Below, one piece after another: positions 23,890-34,344 of a DNA stretch of 64,000 bases. This DNA is from Trachythela sp. YZ-2020 (taxonomy: Eukaryota; Cnidaria; Anthozoa; Malacalcyonacea; Clavulariidae), in the NCBI GenBank assembly GCA_016169945.1, contig JADLSH010000293.1:1426001-1490000 (forward strand), given 5' to 3'. A model generated the notes under the pieces. It made no database searches, was not told the DNA's origin, and was given only the letters and a program-made list of their open reading frames with translations. A program made the position numbers and the translations under genes. Position 1 is the stretch's first letter. Every line of letters starts with the position of its first letter.

Positions 23890-24090
23890 ATGCGAACTAC
23901 GAGCAGCATGGCGAATGACGACGTGGTTAATTTGTATCTACAATCAGAACTCACTGATGCAGAGCAAGCATGTGCTATTATTCCTCCCATGGTCCAAGAA
24001 ATATGCCAGCTCAATTCCGCTATAAAGTTAGTACGGACAGACGCCAACCAGTCAACAGATCCGACGAACACGACGTGCCACGCGTGCTGA
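23890..24090 (+). CDS. Possible small first exon or ORF, unrecognised
   Basis: The frame is open from 23794 to the TGA at 24088-24090, about 99 codons. ATGs lie at 23890 and 23908, so the protein would be 60-66 residues. It reads as an ordinary soluble protein (MANDDVVNLYLQSELTDAE near its start) with no membrane segment or known domain. It lies about 150 bases downstream of the candidate TATA box. A consensus donor GTAAGT is at 24136, but this frame stops before it; an overlapping frame (to 24194) crosses it. A 163-codon minus-strand frame covers the same DNA and could instead be the real one or chance. No function is proposed. Confidence 0.22.
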   Translation: MRTTSSMANDDVVNLYLQSELTDAEQACAIIPPMVQEICQLNSAIKLVRTDANQSTDPTNTTCHAC

Positions 24091-24239
24091 ATATAACACA
24101 ATTGGTTGCCTCGCATGTACCATGCGGGCGTCGTCGTAAGTATTACCAGCAACTGACTCAAACGAATGTTATATTTCTTTTCAACCAATTTTAGTATATC
24201 TCTCAATTGCCATTCGATATCATAGTATTCTGGTATCAT

Positions 24240-26339
24240 ATATGTATAAATTATAACATGATATATCTCTGTAATATATCCAACACGTATTTTGTTAATG
24301 AATATGAAATACTACGATAAAATATAGTTCAGTGTTTAGTTGTCAAAAAATGGTTCGGAATTAGGACACGTGCACTCGAGCGTGCGTTGGTGTATGTTCA
24401 CGTGAACGTCTATTAGTTGTTCAGGATTATTGCCATCTTGCCATTATATATAATTTGGGTTAGCAGGGTGGCTGTATGTTGGCAACCTAAGTCAGTACCC
24501 CAATATTTCACCAAATGTCCACCACTGTATGTTAACCTACTTGATTCTAGTGGTATATGCAGTTAAGTCAAAGGCTAAGCTTGTTGTCAAAGTTACTAAA
24601 AGATATCATGGAAATAATTTGGCAGTTCATTATATTTTATTTTCAGATTGCAATTTCTTTATATACTACATAGTATTACCAACATTGTAGACTATGTTCA
24701 GATAATATTTCATATTAGCTCGTGCAAATCTCAACATGCATGTGACTGCTTTCACTGTTGTGTTCAAGCTTGAGTCGATATACTACATACACCACTGTTA
24801 TCACAGTTTAGGGATATACAGTTGGTGCCATTTTCATGTTAATGAACCTTATATGTGATACACAAATATGTTTACTTGTTAATGTATGTAATTCAATTAT
24901 TCAATCACATTCTCTGTATACTGAACCTGTTGCTGTTCAAATGTAGAGACCTTTTATCGTATAGCTCCGAGTTACATATACCAGACTGTTACGTCAGATG
25001 AATTGAAAAATAAATAATTAAATAAAATAGAAAATAACAAAACAAACATGCCTTGTTAGTCAGCTCTGTTTGTCGTGTTACCAACACTCCAATTATGAAT
25101 TTGTGAGATAAAAAGCTTCGTGGGGGAGCTGCTGTATGTCTTGGGTCCAGGTTTCCTGTACTGCAGGTTTTTTCTGGCCTCCCTGACATCTCAGCTGTAG
25201 TATGAGTGATGGTAATGCTCAAATGGAAGTCAACTATCATCAGGCAAAAGCTGTCTTCTCTATGACTACAGCTTTGTGGGAGATGGGTTTCTTCGTCTAT
25301 GGGGAATACACTTGCAGTGTATTTGTGGGGTTGAAGTGTTCCAAATGGTCAACTTCATTGCCCATAGACTCAGATTATTTCATGGAAATATAATCAGTCG
25401 AATCGTAAGGACTGTCCAAGGGGATTATCACCCATTGGTTCAGGTAATGTCGGAGAGGGTCGCAACTTTGATGACAGGGCTCTATCGGGGTTTTTACCCC
25501 TAGGGCATTTAGTCTCTCCTAGCGGGTCTCATGTATACCCCCGCGGGATGAAAACATAAGGCTAGAATGAGTCTGTGGGTTGACCAGAGTATAAATATTG
25601 GTTCACTTCAGTCTTCACCCCGAACCCGTTCTCCCACAAATTTGGCGTGTGTTTAATTTAATTACCGGTGCATTTTAGTATATAATGTGCTTGGATCATT
25701 AACTAGATATAGTATACAGTCATTGAAATATTTTGTTAACTAAAGATGCTATTCTAGTGCTATTTATCTATCAACACAATTTTTCACAGTCACTACTCAC
25801 GAGATTTAAAACTACAGTGTCCTTTATATTTAGTTTTCGAGAGAGTTTAGTTAAAGAGAGTTTCATAACAATTGTAAAATATATTTCATAATCCCTCTCA
25901 AGTCTCAATTCGACCAATATATATAATTTATGTGGCCCATCATGACCTTTGAATGTAGTTTGAACATTCACGTGCATGAAAGAGTTTGTACAATATATTA
26001 CTTTTGTATCGGTTTGTCCAGTTTTACTGCCATGGTTTTCATGGACGCTTGTCCGTGTTAACGTTTCCCCGTCATTGACATCCGCGCTTATCGCTCGTGG
26101 TTCGTGGCCAGGGTTAAGTTGTATGAACCATAGCATGCAAGTGTTAATTACTTAACAACACCATATTTCATGGTCATGAGATAACAAACTAAAAGTTTTA
26201 AGCTACAGCGTTCCTAATAATTTTCAAGCAAAAATCATGTTTTCAAACACACGCACTTTAACATAATGCTGTCTACATGAACGACACGGTCTATTTGTCG
26301 ATCTGTGCTATGATCTGTGCGAGTGGCATATAGAGCATA
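24240..26339. other. Gene-poor spacer
   Basis: No convincing gene was seen. Short frames at 25202-25503 on the plus strand and 25771-26136 on the minus strand have no motif. At 25480-25550 there are short inverted GGGGTTTTTACCCC and CCCCCGCGGG strings, unassigned. Confidence 0.35.
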
Positions 26340-26344
26340 CACTG

Positions 26345-26755
26345 TATCTCGATCGTCTCTCGTTTGGGTATAATTTGCGTTGTGTATCAGCGTCTCTTCG
26401 ACAATCGGGAACAGCAAGCGGAGGTTCTTTCAATAATGGTTGTAAACAATGACGGACGATCCACACAGTGGTTTTAAAGATATATGTTTACTTACAATTC
26501 ATACTCTCGTCAAGCGAGTCAGGGAAAACTATATACAAAACAATATCAGAAAAGTGTGTGTAAAGTGCAAGTGTAATTTTATCCATGTGAATTATCTTAG
26601 CCAATCAAGTTCGAGTACGTTTTGTGGTTACTATAAATTGTACATTAATATGACGTGTGCTAGATCTATGTTATTAAAGGTGTGTAATTTGATATCCATA
26701 AAGTTAGTGCAACTATAATCTAAAGTACTAAAGTGTTTGTAGCTATTTCGCGACA
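26345..26755 (-). repeat. 3' LTR of the BEL/Pao element, 411 bp
   Basis: Matches the LTR at 28365-29225 with a few substitutions once the nested MITE is ignored. Its outer end reads TATCTCGATCG on the plus strand where the other LTR has TGTCTCGATCG, a point change of the canonical terminal CA on the minus strand. Confidence 0.9.
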
Positions 26756-26767
26756 TTCTCCGGGGGC
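26756..26767 (-). other. Polypurine-tract-like site before the 3' LTR
   Basis: The minus strand reads CGCCCCCGGAGAA directly before TGTCGCG of the LTR, where a plus-strand primer is expected. It is only partly purine. Confidence 0.4.
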
Positions 26768-27200
26768 GCAACAATGTGGATGTCCAGCTTTTAATGTTCT
26801 CTTTCGCTGCTACAGCTGTCGCTCTTCTCTCTCTATGTGGTGGGTCGCTGGATGTTTGGTCTTTCTTGACTCTTGGTTGTTCAGCTGCAGGACAATCCTT
26901 AAAAGTTGTCGTAGCTCTGATTTCCAGTGGATATAGTTTTGCAATCGGTCGGTTAGTACGACCGGTGCTTGTTCTAATATTTACTGCTCGAACCAGACCA
27001 TCGTTGCCAGTGATGAGGCTTTCAACGACCGCTAATCTCCAATTGATACGTTTCGTGTCATCATGGACTTGCACGACGTCACCAACCTTTATAGGAATCT
27101 CGTTTTCCCCACTTGTCTTGTGGAATTCTCGAAGGGAAGTTAAGTACTCCTCTTCGCAAGTTCGCCTGAAACGCAATTTGTTTTCGTGCAGCCGGGTCAC
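26756..27200 (-). pseudogene. BEL/Pao pol C-terminal fragment (DUF5641-like region)
   Basis: The minus frame reads RRTCEEEYLTSLREFHK, then IKVGDVVQVHDD, KRINWRLAVVESLI, GNDGLVRAVNIRT and NRPIAKLYPLE, then a basic tail. This order is typical of the domain at the end of BEL/Pao polyproteins, after the integrase core. The frame continues into the LTR only by chance. It is joined directly to the gag zinc-finger region through the internal deletion, in a different frame from gag, so this copy cannot make a gag-pol fusion. The ORF start near 27200 is a GTG created by the deletion junction and is not a natural start. Confidence 0.75.
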
Positions 27201-28347
27201 TTACTACCGTGTAATCGTTCGGTCTGTGCGATCCCCTGCAGAAGGTACATGCTTTCGGTGTAGAGGGGTTAGATGTTTTGAACTTTGAGTTGCTGAAATT
27301 CCCCCCAGGCCTTTTGTATTGGCTCGCGTTCGTTAATAAGCTCGAAGTGGAAGGGAAGGTGTCAACTGACTGACTTAAATGTCTAAGTTTATTTGTCTCT
27401 TCACCTGCCTCAAGAATTAGAATTTCCTTCGAAACAGTTTTGCGTAATTGTTCTAAATTTAAATCTGTGGTCCCATGTTCTCGGATAAGATTGTGCTTTA
27501 CTGTGGTCGGAAGTTTACTCAAGATAATAGGCACTAGGAGATCACTATAGGAGTCTTGTGCTTTCCCCAAAGCTACAAGGCTTCGGACGTGATTTTCCAT
27601 ACGGTCGTAAAACCCACGTAGACTAGTTACGGACTCAGATGGGTTCGGGAGGTCTAACAATGCTTGCATGTGTGCGTTTGTGATTTTATGTGGTTGACCA
27701 AATCTTTCTTCTAGTATCTTGACTGACTGTGCATAGTTTGTGTCTGTTAGGGGTAAGCCCTCGCTTGATCTAGCCGCTTCTTCCGCCAGATGCGCTTTTA
27801 GATAATTGAATCTTTGAATGTCACACAAAGTAGAGTTGTCATGAACTGCGGCCTTGTACGAATGCCAAAACGTTTGCCATTTTAGTGGATTCCCATTGAA
27901 TATTGGTAGGATTAACTTAGGTAGTCTATGTGTGCTCGAATTGTTCAATTGCGGTGAGTTATTGTGACCTTGAGAGGACGAGCGTTCTCCTTGATTATAG
28001 TTTTGCGTGCCAGACAACACGTCGCTATGACTAGGCGTAGCGGTTTCATTAGAACTAATAAAGAATTGTATGCGGTACCTTTTTTCCATGACCTCACCTA
28101 GATAGTCATCTGCCTCCACGATATCGCTTTCCAGGTCTTTCTCGCTCTCGATTTTACACGATATGTTCTCGTCGAGCTTTTTCAATTGTTCAATTTTCGT
28201 GTCGAATGTCTGTAGTGCGACTTGTAGTCGGTGAATGTTCGTTTCGTTGATCTCGTCATTCATGAACGTTTCTGCTTTGTTCCACGTCTTTGTTGCTTGT
28301 GCTCGTTGAGCGCGTCGAGTTATCTTTGCGCGTTTTAGATCGTCCAT
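27079..28347 (-). CDS. BEL/Pao gag-like protein, C-terminally truncated
   Basis: The start is taken as the ATG complementary to 28345-28347 (MDDLKRAK), right after the primer-binding site; 30 more in-frame codons upstream lie in the LTR. Roughly the first 110 residues are charged and probably helical. A DUF1759-type gag core begins near residue 140 (LPKLILPIFNGNPLKWQTFW) and continues through YLKAHLAEEAA and ILEERFG. Near residue 370 there is half of a zinc knuckle (CTFCRGSH). After SDPAARKQI the frame enters shifted pol-end sequence and stops at 27079, so the last ~35 residues are not gag. Gag would package element RNA; whether this truncated form does so is unknown. Confidence 0.8.
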   Translation of the reverse strand: MDDLKRAKITRRAQRAQATKTWNKAETFMNDEINETNIHRLQVALQTFDTKIEQLKKLDENISCKIESEKDLESDIVEADDYLGEVMEKRYRIQFFISSNETATPSHSDVLSGTQNYNQGERSSSQGHNNSPQLNNSSTHRLPKLILPIFNGNPLKWQTFWHSYKAAVHDNSTLCDIQRFNYLKAHLAEEAARSSEGLPLTDTNYAQSVKILEERFGQPHKITNAHMQALLDLPNPSESVTSLRGFYDRMENHVRSLVALGKAQDSYSDLLVPIILSKLPTTVKHNLIREHGTTDLNLEQLRKTVSKEILILEAGEETNKLRHLSQSVDTFPSTSSLLTNASQYKRPGGNFSNSKFKTSNPSTPKACTFCRGSHRPNDYTVVSDPAARKQIAFQANLRRGVLNFPSRIPQDKWGKRDSYKGW

Positions 28348-28364
28348 CCTGGTCACGGCACCAA
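28347..28364 (-). other. Primer-binding site of the BEL/Pao element
   Basis: The minus strand reads TTGGTGCCGTGACCAGG immediately after the LTR end ...GAGACA. TGG marks the complement of a tRNA CCA end. The tRNA species was not determined. Confidence 0.6.
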
Positions 28365-29225
28365 TGTCTCGATCGTCTCTCGTTTGGGTATAATTTGCGT
28401 TGAGTATCAGCGTCTCTTCGACAATCGAGAACAGCAAGCGGAGGTTCTTTCAATAATGGTTGTAAACAATGACGGACGATCCACACAGTGGTTTTAAAGA
28501 TATATGTTTACTCAGGGGCGTAGCGAAGGCTTTGTGTTTAGGGGGGTCCAAGTCACAATTTTCCGACAGAATGGGCGTGGCAAGGGCGTGGTAATTGATT
28601 TGTTCATAAATATCTTTTCACAATAAATCAAGGTAATTTTATTATATAATATGAGACTTATACATATACAGAGTCGTTATAAGGTCGATATAAGATCGTT
28701 ATGAACAACACAAAATGGACAGATGTAACTAAACAGTTTACAATTTAGGACGCCATTTCCTTTTCCCCGACTTTTTATCACCTTTCAATTTTATCGTCCT
28801 TTTCATTTCCCGACATTCTATCGTCTTTTAATATCCATTTTCCCGGCATTTTATCATCCTTTTCATTTCCCAACAATAATCCAATTTTGCCGACGGAGGT
28901 ATCATTGGGGGGGGGTCCAGCACCCCCCCGCGCCCCCCTATCGCTACGCCCCTGTGTTTACTTACAATTCATACTCTCGTCAAGCGAGTCAGGGAAAACT
29001 ATATACAAAACAATATCAGAAAAGTGTGTGTAAAGTGCGAGTGTAATTTTATCCATGTGAATTATCTTAGCCAATCAATTTCGAGTCCGTTTTGTGGTTA
29101 CTATAAATTGTACATTAATATGACGTGTGCTAGATCTACGTTATTAAAGGTGTGTAATTTGATATCCATAAAGTTAGTGCAACTATAATCTAAAGTACTA
29201 AAGTGTTTGTAGCTATTTCGCGACA
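28365..29225 (-). repeat. 5' LTR of the BEL/Pao element, interrupted by a hAT MITE
   Basis: Without the 442-bp insert and its duplicated 8 bp this LTR is 411 bp, the same as its partner. Substitutions between the two LTRs (for example near 29040 and 29085) are few. Confidence 0.9.
28513..28954. mobile_element. hAT-like MITE inside the LTR, 8-bp TSD TGTTTACT
   Basis: The ends CAGGGGCGTAGCGAAGG and, reversed, CAGGGGCGTAGCGATAGG are hAT TIRs. TGTTTACT lies at 28505-28512 and 28955-28962. The intact partner LTR has a single TGTTTACT at the same place, proving an insertion. The interior has a CTTTTCATTTCCCGACATT-type short repeat near 28790-28870 and no gene. Confidence 0.92.
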
Positions 29226-29351
29226 CACTGTTCAAACTTTGTAGTGTCATATTTCGGATTAGGGCCAATGAACCATGGGTGACATACGGTCATAAAATCA
29301 TACATAAGGACGAATATTACTCGTTAGTATATTACTCATATTTTCTATGAA

Positions 29352-31545
29352 ATTATTATTATTAAGTCTTTATTATTATTATTAAGTCTTTACATCAATA
29401 GTTACATCAGACGTGTAACTTTACAAAGTTAAGAAAATATTAAAATGAACTTATAACAGATATACTTACAAAGTGTTATTACTAATACAATACTAATTAG
29501 AATAATTATGTACATAATTATGTAAAAGTTAAAGTTTACTAATTTGCTACCTTTACTAATTAAAATAGTCAAAAAGACATCTATTTAAAAAGGTTCGTTT
29601 GAATCTCTCCGTCTTTATTTTCGGTAAGATAAATTCGTGTTCTCGTTCCCGTAATATTCGCTGTTTCTTGGCTGGAAGTAACTCATATAATATATGTTCT
29701 GGATTTTTCCTTATCTTATCAAATAAGCGTTTGTCTCTTTCCGCTTCGATTACCTTCGATATTTTAATGAGTTTTGTAGTGTATCCAAATCTGTGGGCTC
29801 TTTTAAAAAATTTGTCAATTCTTTCTAAATATTTTATCCCAAGGGCAGAACCCCATACTTCAATTCCATATGAGAGGAGTGACATAATCAATGAATCAAA
29901 CAATTTCGTCAGTTGTTCCATCGAATATCCATAGTATCGGCATATTCTTAAAATGTACATGCGGCTGCTAGCTTTAGTAAGTAAATTATCAATGTGCATA
30001 TCCCAACAACCGGGTTCATCTTGGAATAAAACCCCAAGTAATTTCAACCACGTTTTTCGCTCTATACCTGCAATCGGGGGTGGTGGTGGTTTTGCAGTTT
30101 TGCCACTCACGATCATTTCCCACGTTTTTGATAGGTTTAAAGACATTCTGTTTATTCTTGACCAGTCCTCAATGCTCCTTACTTCAGCAGTCGCAGAATC
30201 ACAATTTAATTTAACCGGAGCACTAACGGTCATATCATCTGCGAATTTCACCAGGAGGTTGTTACGCGGATCCTTAATTGCTATATCGTTAATCATTAAT
30301 GAGAATAAAAATGGACCGAGTACCGTACCTTGCGGTACACCCTTATTAATGTCAACGTAGCTTGTTTCAATTCCATTAATTACAACCCTTTGTCTTCTAT
30401 TTGACAAGAAACTTATGATCCAATTAATGATGTATGGGTTAATATTAGCTGTTTTTAGTTTCTCACAGAGGATGTCGTGTGGCACGGAATCAAAGGCTTT
30501 CTTGAAGTCAAATGATATTACTCGAACATGATCGGCTCCTTCATCTAACCACTTGTACCAGTTATGAAGACACATAATTAGCGCATCCGTCGTGTTTGTA
30601 CTTTCTTTATAGGCAAATTGATTCCGCTTTATCACTGATTTAAGCTCCACTGAAATCTCTTGCTTAAAAACAATTCTTTCAAATAACCTCATTATAATGT
30701 TCGTTATTGATATTGGTCTCAGCTGGTTACATTCAGCGACAGGGGATTCCTTTGGAAGTGGATTAATATTAGCATGTTTCCACAAGAAAGGGACACACTG
30801 ATGTTCCAATGAAAGATTGAAAATCTTCGTTATAACTGGAGCTAAGTATTGGGAAAATTCTTTCCATATCCAGTACGGAAGACCGTCTGGACCGGGCGAC
30901 GTTCTTTTTTGCGTTTGCAAGTATCTTTGAACAGTAGACACATCAATGGCTGGTATACAAATGCCTTCCGGTATAGGAATAAGTTCAGGTTTTCTATAAT
31001 TGTCGTCACTGTTAATTCTTTGGAAATACAGATTTATATCATGCGGGTCAATAGTTAAATTAATGTTATTATTATTCGTCTTCCTACCGGTAATGTTATT
31101 TACAGTGTCCCACCACTTCTTCGAGCCATATTTATTTTTCTTGTCATCCTTTATTGCACGAACAAGGTTTTCACGGATAAGCATGTTTATATGTTTTTGC
31201 AAATCATCGTTTACTCCCATATTAATATTTTTATTTCTTATTTTGCACAGGTGCTTGACCAAGGGGGACATATAGGGTGGGTCACGCGTAGACATTTTCA
31301 CTTTGATGAGGGGAATACAATTGTTAAATATTCCAGTGATAGTGTCATTAACTAATTTAGTTGCCTCATTAACATCATCACAATTATAAACATCACTCCA
31401 GTCGTGGAACATCAATTTTCTTTTCATTTCAATCCTTCGATGTTCTCTGACATCCCTGAAATACACTAGACTACAGAGTTCCATGAGTTTTTCATCATTG
31501 TATTTGAACTCAACTAAAACAAAGTCCTTTCAACTCAATCATATA
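29352..31545 (-). mobile_element. Non-LTR retrotransposon 4, 5'-truncated, minus strand
   Basis: Contains one long RT frame followed by a 3' UTR and an (AAT)n-type tail with an embedded AAAGACTT repeat (29352-29395 on the plus strand). The 5' end falls near the last endonuclease motif. It is related to the remnant at 4290-6625. Confidence 0.75.
29556..31484 (-). CDS. Reverse transcriptase, 642-codon open frame of non-LTR element 4
   Basis: The frame is open from about 31529 (after a TGA) to 29556, with the first ATG at 31484. It has no internal stop or visible frameshift. Upstream of the ATG the frame reads like the end of an endonuclease (FVLVEFKYNDE), so the ATG is not the natural start. 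RT motifs in order: TSPGPDGLPYWIWK (about residue 190), LRPISITNIIMRLFERIV, ISFDFKKAFDSVPHD, GVPQGTVLGPFLFSLMIND and VKFADDMTVS (about residue 425), then the thumb region and a C-terminal domain. It copies element RNA at nicked DNA. The endonuclease is missing, so it could not initiate by itself. The intact RT suggests a fairly recent insertion. Confidence 0.9.
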   Translation of the reverse strand: MELCSLVYFRDVREHRRIEMKRKLMFHDWSDVYNCDDVNEATKLVNDTITGIFNNCIPLIKVKMSTRDPPYMSPLVKHLCKIRNKNINMGVNDDLQKHINMLIRENLVRAIKDDKKNKYGSKKWWDTVNNITGRKTNNNNINLTIDPHDINLYFQRINSDDNYRKPELIPIPEGICIPAIDVSTVQRYLQTQKRTSPGPDGLPYWIWKEFSQYLAPVITKIFNLSLEHQCVPFLWKHANINPLPKESPVAECNQLRPISITNIIMRLFERIVFKQEISVELKSVIKRNQFAYKESTNTTDALIMCLHNWYKWLDEGADHVRVISFDFKKAFDSVPHDILCEKLKTANINPYIINWIISFLSNRRQRVVINGIETSYVDINKGVPQGTVLGPFLFSLMINDIAIKDPRNNLLVKFADDMTVSAPVKLNCDSATAEVRSIEDWSRINRMSLNLSKTWEMIVSGKTAKPPPPPIAGIERKTWLKLLGVLFQDEPGCWDMHIDNLLTKASSRMYILRICRYYGYSMEQLTKLFDSLIMSLLSYGIEVWGSALGIKYLERIDKFFKRAHRFGYTTKLIKISKVIEAERDKRLFDKIRKNPEHILYELLPAKKQRILREREHEFILPKIKTERFKRTFLNRCLFDYFN

Positions 31546-32229
31546 TGTCGAAAATCAGATAGATTTTTACTTTTAATCTGTTTAATATGGCTACGGGTGA
31601 AAAAACTCTCTTGGCAATTGAAAATATACCGGGAGGAATTTTTAAAATACATGTGCTTTGATACAACGCAAAACATATTAAAAATTCAACGTTTGCGATC
31701 TATCGAATTGACGTAATCGATCGAATTACTTGACGAGCTGTCCGGCGTGTCAATAACATTACAAGTATTCTTCAAACTAAGAAATATCCAACGCGAGAAT
31801 ATCATCGTCTACCGAATTTAAAGATTTTTAGTTCAAAAAGAATAATTTGCTTGTTTCAAGAAAAGTTAAAATATTATTTTATGACGCAAGAATATCATTC
31901 TTGAAATAAGAAAAACGTTTTCTTGACAAGAAATAATTTCTTAAAATAAGAAAAATAATTTAAAAAATAAGAATTTTATTCTAGGCTAGACTTTGATTTT
32001 TTGCAGTGCGACTGCGGCTTTAGTTAATCAGAGTATTCTGGACCATACAAGTACATGTACTGTATGTGGTTGTTCATGGCCGCTATTCTTGCAAATGGGG
32101 TCAAAATAGCATTTGTAGCAAGAGATTTGTAAACAAACTGCTCTCCTGTTTTGGCAATTTGGCCAAAAACGGCCTCCGTGTTTAAAAATAAAAAATTTAC
32201 TCAAAATAATTTCGTGGCAAAAACAGCTC
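31546..32229. other. Spacer, nothing recognised
   Basis: AT-rich. Repeated AGAAAT/TTCTTG strings at 31850-31980 (AAATAAGAAAA-like) form a weak low-complexity patch. No gene. Confidence 0.35.
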
Positions 32230-32239
32230 TAAAATTCTA

Positions 32240-32595
32240 AAAGGGGCTAAAAGTGACAAGACGGCCCCAGAGTTGTGTCTTGGCTCCTGTCAGAACCAAA
32301 ACGACCCCCTTTCAAATTAGCCCAAAACGGCCCCCTATATATGGCTAAAACGGCCCTAGAGTTGCGTTTTTGCCCCTGTCAGGGTGTCAAAACGGCCCCT
32401 GTTTAAAAGAGCCCAAACGGCTCCCTTGGGCTAAAACGGCCCCAGAGTTGTGTTTTGGCCCCTGTCAGGGCCAAAACGGCCCCTGTTTATAAGAGCCCAA
32501 ACGGCCCCTTGGGGCTAAAACGGCCCCAGAGTTGTCTTTTGGCCCCTGTCAGGGCCAAATCGGCCCCTCTTTTAAAGAGCCAAAATGGCCCCGAA
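32240..32595. repeat. 84-89 bp minisatellite built on GGCCCC / GGGGCC boxes
   Basis: CGGCCCCAGAGTTGT-like starts fall near 32262, 32351, 32437 and 32521, giving spacings of about 89, 86 and 84. Each unit carries TGGCCCCTGTCAGGGCCA and AAACGGCCCC, so units are internally inverted and could form small hairpins. About four units, diverging toward both edges. Confidence 0.75.
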
Positions 32596-34173
32596 AAAAT
32601 TACTGTGTAGAGTAAGACAGAATTTAATGTTTTGGCAAATCCAAGCTCTGGGGCCGGTTGTACGAAGGCCGTTTAGCTTAAACGGTGGATAAGCCAAAAT
32701 TAAAAAACCCTTTCACACATTTTGAGAATGATTGAACTTAAATCTTATGCACCTAATATGTAGTTGCAAACATTTTTGCGAAGTAAAATATGTCGAGATT
32801 TGGTATTTAATATTTGATCATATTATGGGTTTTTAGTTTTTTAAAGTGTAAATTCCAGTATATTAAATTATTACTCCAGTCACTACATGCATAATATCGG
32901 TTTTTCCCAGGACCATGTGAGAGCCAGGTACCTGCAGACCTTAGGGAATGACTCCCTCCCACCCTGATGGACTGGTCTCAGCCATGGTACTATAAGTCAT
33001 AAGAGTTGAAATAAATCGGAATTGCCAGGGCAAGATTTATTATTTTCGAGCAAATGTTAATTCCGAAATTGTAGCTCATGTAAAAAGGAATATTATTGGA
33101 AAGTTTCATTCCATTTGAAGAAGTAGAAGTATTTATTTTTATTTTTTGAAAGTCGCATACAAAATGCCGAGATCGTTGAAATTTGATTCCCGCACGCGCA
33201 AATTAATTACGAAATGCCATATAAGGTCAGTGTTGATTGCTATAAACCAATGAAAATCCGCCATCTAGGCAATTACATCACGCGGAATCGATTGCCGGTA
33301 CTTTCAATACGCTAGAGTGCAAAGCCGCGGAGATTTAGCTACCGAAGTTGCCCGAGCGTGCGCCGACAAAACCGGGATTTCGCAATAAAGACGGCATTTT
33401 CACGAGAAAAGTCGAGAATTGTCATAAAATGGCTAGTTTATTTCGTATGGATATTTAAATACATCCTTTCGAACAGGATTTTCAAGAGCTATCCAATGGT
33501 AACACTTAGGAGTTTGTAGCGTGTAAACCAAAGGTAGGAAAGCGAAATGAATATATAATTTGTTTGTATTATTGTTAATTTGTAAACAATACAAAGTTCA
33601 GAGGTGTTTGAAAGGGGCTAAATTGGCCGCGTAGCATTGTAAACAAACACAATTTACTTCTCTAAAGACATCGTAAAACGCTGAATCGAACGGTGGTATT
33701 TTCATCTACATAGCATGCACTGAACCGAAGATATGAAAACTGCAAAAGTAAGACGATATCGTCTTAGAATAGTCAGCACAAAACAATAAGGAGTTAAAGA
33801 TATCGTAGATTTTACATGTAAATTGATAAACGTTTCTTGTGATTTTGTGCGTTCAAACATCGACATTACGATCGATCATTCCATATTTTAATACCTTGTG
33901 GCTTTGTGTTCAGTTTTGGCTGTTACTCAAATGAAACTTGTTTTCGTTGACATTTTGACAATGTTTCATTCAAAATTTTGTTGATAATTTGGCCAGTATT
34001 ATTTGGGTAAAATTATTTGACATTCTTTTAAGTTTGACTTGCCTTTATGTTGATTTTTATGAAAAAAACTGCAGTAATGCAGTCTAGAATATTGACAATT
34101 TATGGTGAACAGATTTGATCATTTTCCAGATCACATTTTTCGTTAAATTGATTGGCAAGTGGAATTCTATCAT
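32596..34173. other. Spacer, no gene recognised
   Basis: A GGCCGGTTGTACGAAGGCCG segment at 32653-32675 looks like a transposon terminus, but no inverted partner was found in the window. The rest is unassigned. Confidence 0.35.
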
Positions 34174-34314
34174 TCAATCTGATTGGTTGTTGTGGTGCAG
34201 AGCTTCAATCTGATTGGTTTAAAAATGATGCGATTAATACTCAAGATGATGCGAGGAAAGCTCAAAATAGTGCGATTTGGGAATTAATCGCACTATTTTT
34301 GACCAATCAGATTG
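34174..34314. repeat. Inverted repeat with CAATCTGATTGG boxes, probable small MITE
   Basis: CAATCTGATTGGTTTAAAAATGATGCGATTAAT (from 34206) is mirrored by AATTAATCGCACTATTTTTGACCAATCAGATTG ending at 34314. A further CAATCTGATTGGTT lies at 34174. A 75-codon frame spanning it is a by-product of the repeat. Confidence 0.65.
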
Positions 34315-34344
34315 CAAGAAATGCCATTGATTTCAAAATGAATA

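Larger units (their letters stand above)
26345..29225 (-). mobile_element. BEL/Pao LTR retrotransposon, internal-deletion derivative
   Basis: Two direct LTRs (26345-26755 and 28365-29225) bound an internal region of about 1.6 kb. The 5-bp sequence CACTG flanks both ends (26340-26344, 29226-29230) as a perfect TSD. On the minus strand, LTRs begin TGTCGCGAAATAG and the 5' LTR ends CGATCGAGACA. A tRNA-primer-like TTGGTGCCGTGACC follows the 5' LTR, and a CCCCCGGAGAA tract precedes the 3' LTR. Only gag and the last part of pol remain. Protease, RT, RNase H and most of the integrase are deleted, so it could move only with help in trans. Confidence 0.9.

Noticed and set aside
25202..25503. Two overlapping plus-strand proteins
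   Set aside because: Short overlapping frames without a domain or a convincing start; left as spacer.
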